Below are positions 6,525 through 8,320 of a stretch of DNA of 8,320 nt, in pieces. The translations under genes were made by a program, and so were the position numbers. The stretch lies in NCBI GenBank assembly GCA_035701505.1, contig DASSSA010000047.1, forward strand, positions 1 to 8,320. Reading direction: 5' to 3'. Origin of the DNA: AC-69 sp035701505 (lineage in GTDB: Bacteria > Actinomycetota > UBA4738 > HRBIN12). The notes beneath the pieces are model-generated. The model had not been told where the DNA came from, did not search any database, and was given only the letters and a program-made list of their open reading frames with translations. Each line of letters starts with the position of its first letter. Positions within the stretch are counted from its first letter, which is position 1.

Positions 6525-7169
6525 TCAGTCCCGCTCGAACGGGTTCACCGGCGTCAGCACTTCGACGTTCACCGGCTCCGCCTCCCGCCGAAAGGTCTCG
6601 GCGTCCTTTGGGGAACCGACGACGAACCCGTAGTGCATGGGCACCGCGATCTGCGGCGAGATCGACTTGGCCAGCCCGGCCGCCTCGGCCGGCTCCATCG
6701 TGAAGGTTCCCCCGATCGGCAGGAATGCTACATCCGTCCTCACCTCATCGAGCTCGGGCACGTGGTCGGTGTCCCCGGCGTGGTAGTAGGCCTTCCCGTC
6801 GAGCTCCAGGATGTAGCCCACCCACCGGTTGGCCTTTGGATGTTTGTCCAGGCGATCGGGATGCACGTTGTAGGCAGGCACGGCCTGCACCCTGATCCCG
6901 GAGACCTCGATCGAGTCGCCCGGCCCGACCGCGGAGACCTCACCCGAGAGCTCCCTGGCCACGTCGTGTGGAGCGACGAGCTTGGTCCCCACCCCGCTAA
7001 GCCGCTCGATCTCCTGCGGCTGGAAATGGTCGGAGTGGGCGTGCGTGATGAGGATGACGTCAGCTGGTGGGTCCTCCCCGGTGGTCCCCCACGGATCGAT
7101 GTAGACCGTGAACCCGTCGCCGGCGAACCGTATGGCCGACTGCCTGAACCACGTGAACCGCTCGAGCAT
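6525..7169 (-). CDS. Metallo-beta-lactamase-fold metal-dependent hydrolase
   Basis: A 214-residue member of the metallo-beta-lactamase superfamily, in the small stand-alone group often annotated as MBL fold metal-dependent hydrolase (beta-lactamase superfamily domain 3 type). The metal-binding motif THAHSDH lies at 42-48 (H43, H45, D47, H48). Further ligands are likely in YHAGDTD (129-135, bridging D133) and PMHYG (177-181, H179). AYNVH (99-103) with the following KANRWVGY is typical of this subgroup. There is no signal peptide or membrane segment, so it should be cytoplasmic. It is probably a two-metal hydrolase acting on an ester, lactone or phosphodiester bond, but the substrate cannot be read from sequence. 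The ATG at 7169 has a strong GGGAGGAGG just upstream. This appears to be the first gene of the minus-strand operon: it is followed after 18 bases by the DUF2090 gene and faces the divergent MFS gene across a short gap. A link to purine metabolism is not established. Confidence 0.9.
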   Translation of the reverse strand: MLERFTWFRQSAIRFAGDGFTVYIDPWGTTGEDPPADVILITHAHSDHFQPQEIERLSGVGTKLVAPHDVARELSGEVSAVGPGDSIEVSGIRVQAVPAYNVHPDRLDKHPKANRWVGYILELDGKAYYHAGDTDHVPELDEVRTDVAFLPIGGTFTMEPAEAAGLAKSISPQIAVPMHYGFVVGSPKDAETFRREAEPVNVEVLTPVNPFERD

Positions 7170-7201
7170 GGCCTCCTCCCCCTTCGGTCGGCAGGCGCTC
7201 C

Positions 7202-7229
7202 CCTGTAGTCTGGCAAATCGCCGTGTCAG
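7202..7229 (-). promoter_or_regulatory. Possible promoter of the minus-strand operon
   Basis: Read on the minus strand, CTGACA (7229-7224) matches five of six bases of the TTGACA -35 consensus. Sixteen bases later TACAGG (7207-7202) is a weak -10 element. Transcription would start near 7195, leaving a leader of about 26 bases that contains the strong ribosome-binding site of the hydrolase gene. The -35 would lie inside the first codons of the divergent MFS gene. This is the only reasonable placement I see in the short gap, but the -10 match is poor. Confidence 0.3.
7206..7211 (+). promoter_or_regulatory. Possible -10 element for the MFS gene
   Basis: TAGTCT has the TANNNT form of actinobacterial -10 elements and ends 11 bases before the GTG start at 7223. 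Transcription would begin about 4-5 bases upstream of the start codon, giving a near-leaderless mRNA. This fits the absence of a Shine-Dalgarno sequence. The region 17 bases upstream (TTCGGT, 7183-7188) is a weak -35. The element overlaps the proposed -10 of the opposite promoter by two bases. Confidence 0.3.
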
Positions 7230-8320
7230 CGCGCGAGCCGGTCGAGATCCAGGGAGGCCTTCGGGCCAGCTTCTCCCTGCTTCGCCGAAACCGCGACTTC
7301 CGGCGGCTCTACGTGGCGTCCCTGATCTCGCTGGGGGGCGACTGGTTCCTGCTCGTCGCCCTGTTCGGGCTGGTCCTTCACTTCTCCGGCTCAGCCATCG
7401 CCGTGGCCCTGGTCATCGCCGTGGAGGACCTCATGTACTTCCTGCTCTCGCCGGTCGCCGGTGTGCTTGCGGACCGGATCGATCGACGCCGGTTGATGGT
7501 GGGCGCCGATCTGGCCCGGGCCGTCGTGTGCCTCGGCTTCCTGCTGATCCGAACCGACTCGCTTCTATGGCTCGCGTTCGTCCTGCTCGCGGTCATGGCC
7601 TCGTTCAGCGCCGCCTTCGAGCCGGCGTCGTTGGCGGCGCTGCCCAACCTGGTCGACGAGGAGGACCTGGCCACGGCCAACGCCTTGTCGGGGTCGCTGT
7701 GGGGCACGATGCTCGCGGTTGGCGCCGCCCTCGGTGGCGTCGTGGCGGCCGTGTTCGGCAGGGACACGGCATTCATCCTGGATGCGGTGTCCTTCCTCGC
7801 CTCGGCGTGGCTCATCTGGCGGATCCAGCGACCGTTCGCCGAGCAGCGCATGGCAGAGGACCAGCCCGGCGTCGGGGAGGCGACGGTGGAGACGATCCGC
7901 TACGCGCGGAAGGACCACCGCGTGCTGGCCCTGCTCGCCGTGAAGTTCGGGTGGGGGATCGCCGGGGGCGTCCTCGTCCTGATCCCGCTCCTGGCGCATC
8001 GCGAGTACGACGCCGGCGACATCGGCATCGGGTTGCTCATGGCCTCCCGTGGGGTGGGTGCGCTGATCGGTCCGTTCGTCGGGAGGTCGGCGCTCGGCCC
8101 ACAGGATCGGCGGATCTTCGGCGCGATCGCCCTCGCCCTGGCCGTCTTCGGCCTCGGCTACACCCTCCTCGGGGTGGTGCCGGGGTTGTTGCTGGCCATG
8201 CCCACCGTTGCGCTCGCGCACGTGGGCGGGGGCGCGCAGTGGACGCTCTCCTCCTACGGGCTCCAGCGGATCGTCCCCGACCGCATCCGGGGACGGATCT
8301 TCGCCTTCGACGGGATGCTG
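7223..8320 (+). CDS. MFS transporter, drug-efflux-like (partial, 3' end outside window)
   Basis: Translation from the GTG at 7223 stays open for 366 codons to the window edge and gives a hydrophobic protein of the major facilitator superfamily. It most resembles the MFS_3/macrolide-efflux-like exporters. After a short cytoplasmic N-terminus (RRNRDFRRLY 21-30), hydrophobic segments fall at roughly 31-53, 57-82, 95-110, 113-132, 157-179, 183-199, 235-257, 266-287, 299-318 and 321-338. The cytoplasmic loop between the second and third segments has motif A-like GVLADRIDRRRLM (80-92). AALPNLVDEEDLATANAL (138-155) and the late VPDRIRGRIFAF (351-362) are typical of this group. The predicted product exports a small molecule from the cytoplasm by proton antiport; its substrate is unknown. 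The GTG was chosen because it is the best start near the expected N-terminus; the first in-frame ATG (codon 71) would delete two membrane segments. No clear Shine-Dalgarno precedes the GTG. It is divergent from the purine operon. Confidence 0.9.
   Translation, partial: MSAREPVEIQGGLRASFSLLRRNRDFRRLYVASLISLGGDWFLLVALFGLVLHFSGSAIAVALVIAVEDLMYFLLSPVAGVLADRIDRRRLMVGADLARAVVCLGFLLIRTDSLLWLAFVLLAVMASFSAAFEPASLAALPNLVDEEDLATANALSGSLWGTMLAVGAALGGVVAAVFGRDTAFILDAVSFLASAWLIWRIQRPFAEQRMAEDQPGVGEATVETIRYARKDHRVLALLAVKFGWGIAGGVLVLIPLLAHREYDAGDIGIGLLMASRGVGALIGPFVGRSALGPQDRRIFGAIALALAVFGLGYTLLGVVPGLLLAMPTVALAHVGGGAQWTLSSYGLQRIVPDRIRGRIFAFDGML

Noticed and set aside
4008..7208. A very long plus-strand open frame (about 1066 codons) antisense to purA, the dodecin, the DUF2090 gene and the hydrolase
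   Set aside because: It lies opposite four clearly recognised genes, shows no family motif, and is rich in Arg, Pro, Gly, Leu, Asp and His, as expected for the mirror frame of high-G+C codons. Its length reflects scarcity of stop codons in this frame.
7378..8221. Minus-strand open frames opposite the MFS gene
   Set aside because: The plus strand there encodes a continuous 366-codon membrane protein with MFS motifs; the reverse frames are Arg/Ser/Ala- or Gln/Glu-rich shadows.

Overview
This window is a compact, high-G+C (by eye well above 60%) bacterial segment with almost no intergenic DNA. It holds nine genes. Eight lie head to tail on the minus strand and look like one purine-biosynthesis operon. 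The ninth is a divergently transcribed MFS transporter that runs off the right edge. High G+C, the ~300-residue PurC form, the split FGAM synthetase (a separate PurS), a dodecin, GTG starts and a possibly near-leaderless divergent gene point to an actinobacterium (Actinomycetota), probably an uncultured lineage. This placement is inferred from gene style, not from a marker phylogeny.

Reading the minus strand in transcription order (right to left): a metallo-beta-lactamase-fold hydrolase (7169-6525); a stand-alone DUF2090 aldolase-like protein (6506-5601); a dodecin (5588-5385); purA (5372-4098); purD (4101-2827); purE (2830-2357); purB (2322-1009); purC (1012-110); and the first 37 codons of purS (113 to the left edge). 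Four junctions (purA/purD, purD/purE, purB/purC, purC/purS) are 4-base stop-start overlaps (ATGA or GTGA). The other gaps are 12, 12, 18 and 34 bases. This indicates a single, translationally coupled transcript that probably continues left into purQ/purL.

The operon covers PurD (GAR synthesis), PurS (FGAM synthetase subunit), PurE, PurC and PurB (CAIR, SAICAR and AICAR formation), then PurA with PurB again (IMP to AMP). The three leading genes are not classical purine genes.

Two proteins keep their family fold but have altered active sites. PurE lacks most of the conserved catalytic and phosphate-binding motifs, including the histidine of the usual SAHRTP motif. The dodecin lacks the tryptophan that stacks on flavin in characterised dodecins. 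These two, and the leading hydrolase/DUF2090/dodecin trio, are the items most worth following up. I see no mobile element, CRISPR array, tRNA/rRNA, riboswitch, convincing terminator or large repeat, and no gene-free stretch longer than about 55 bases.
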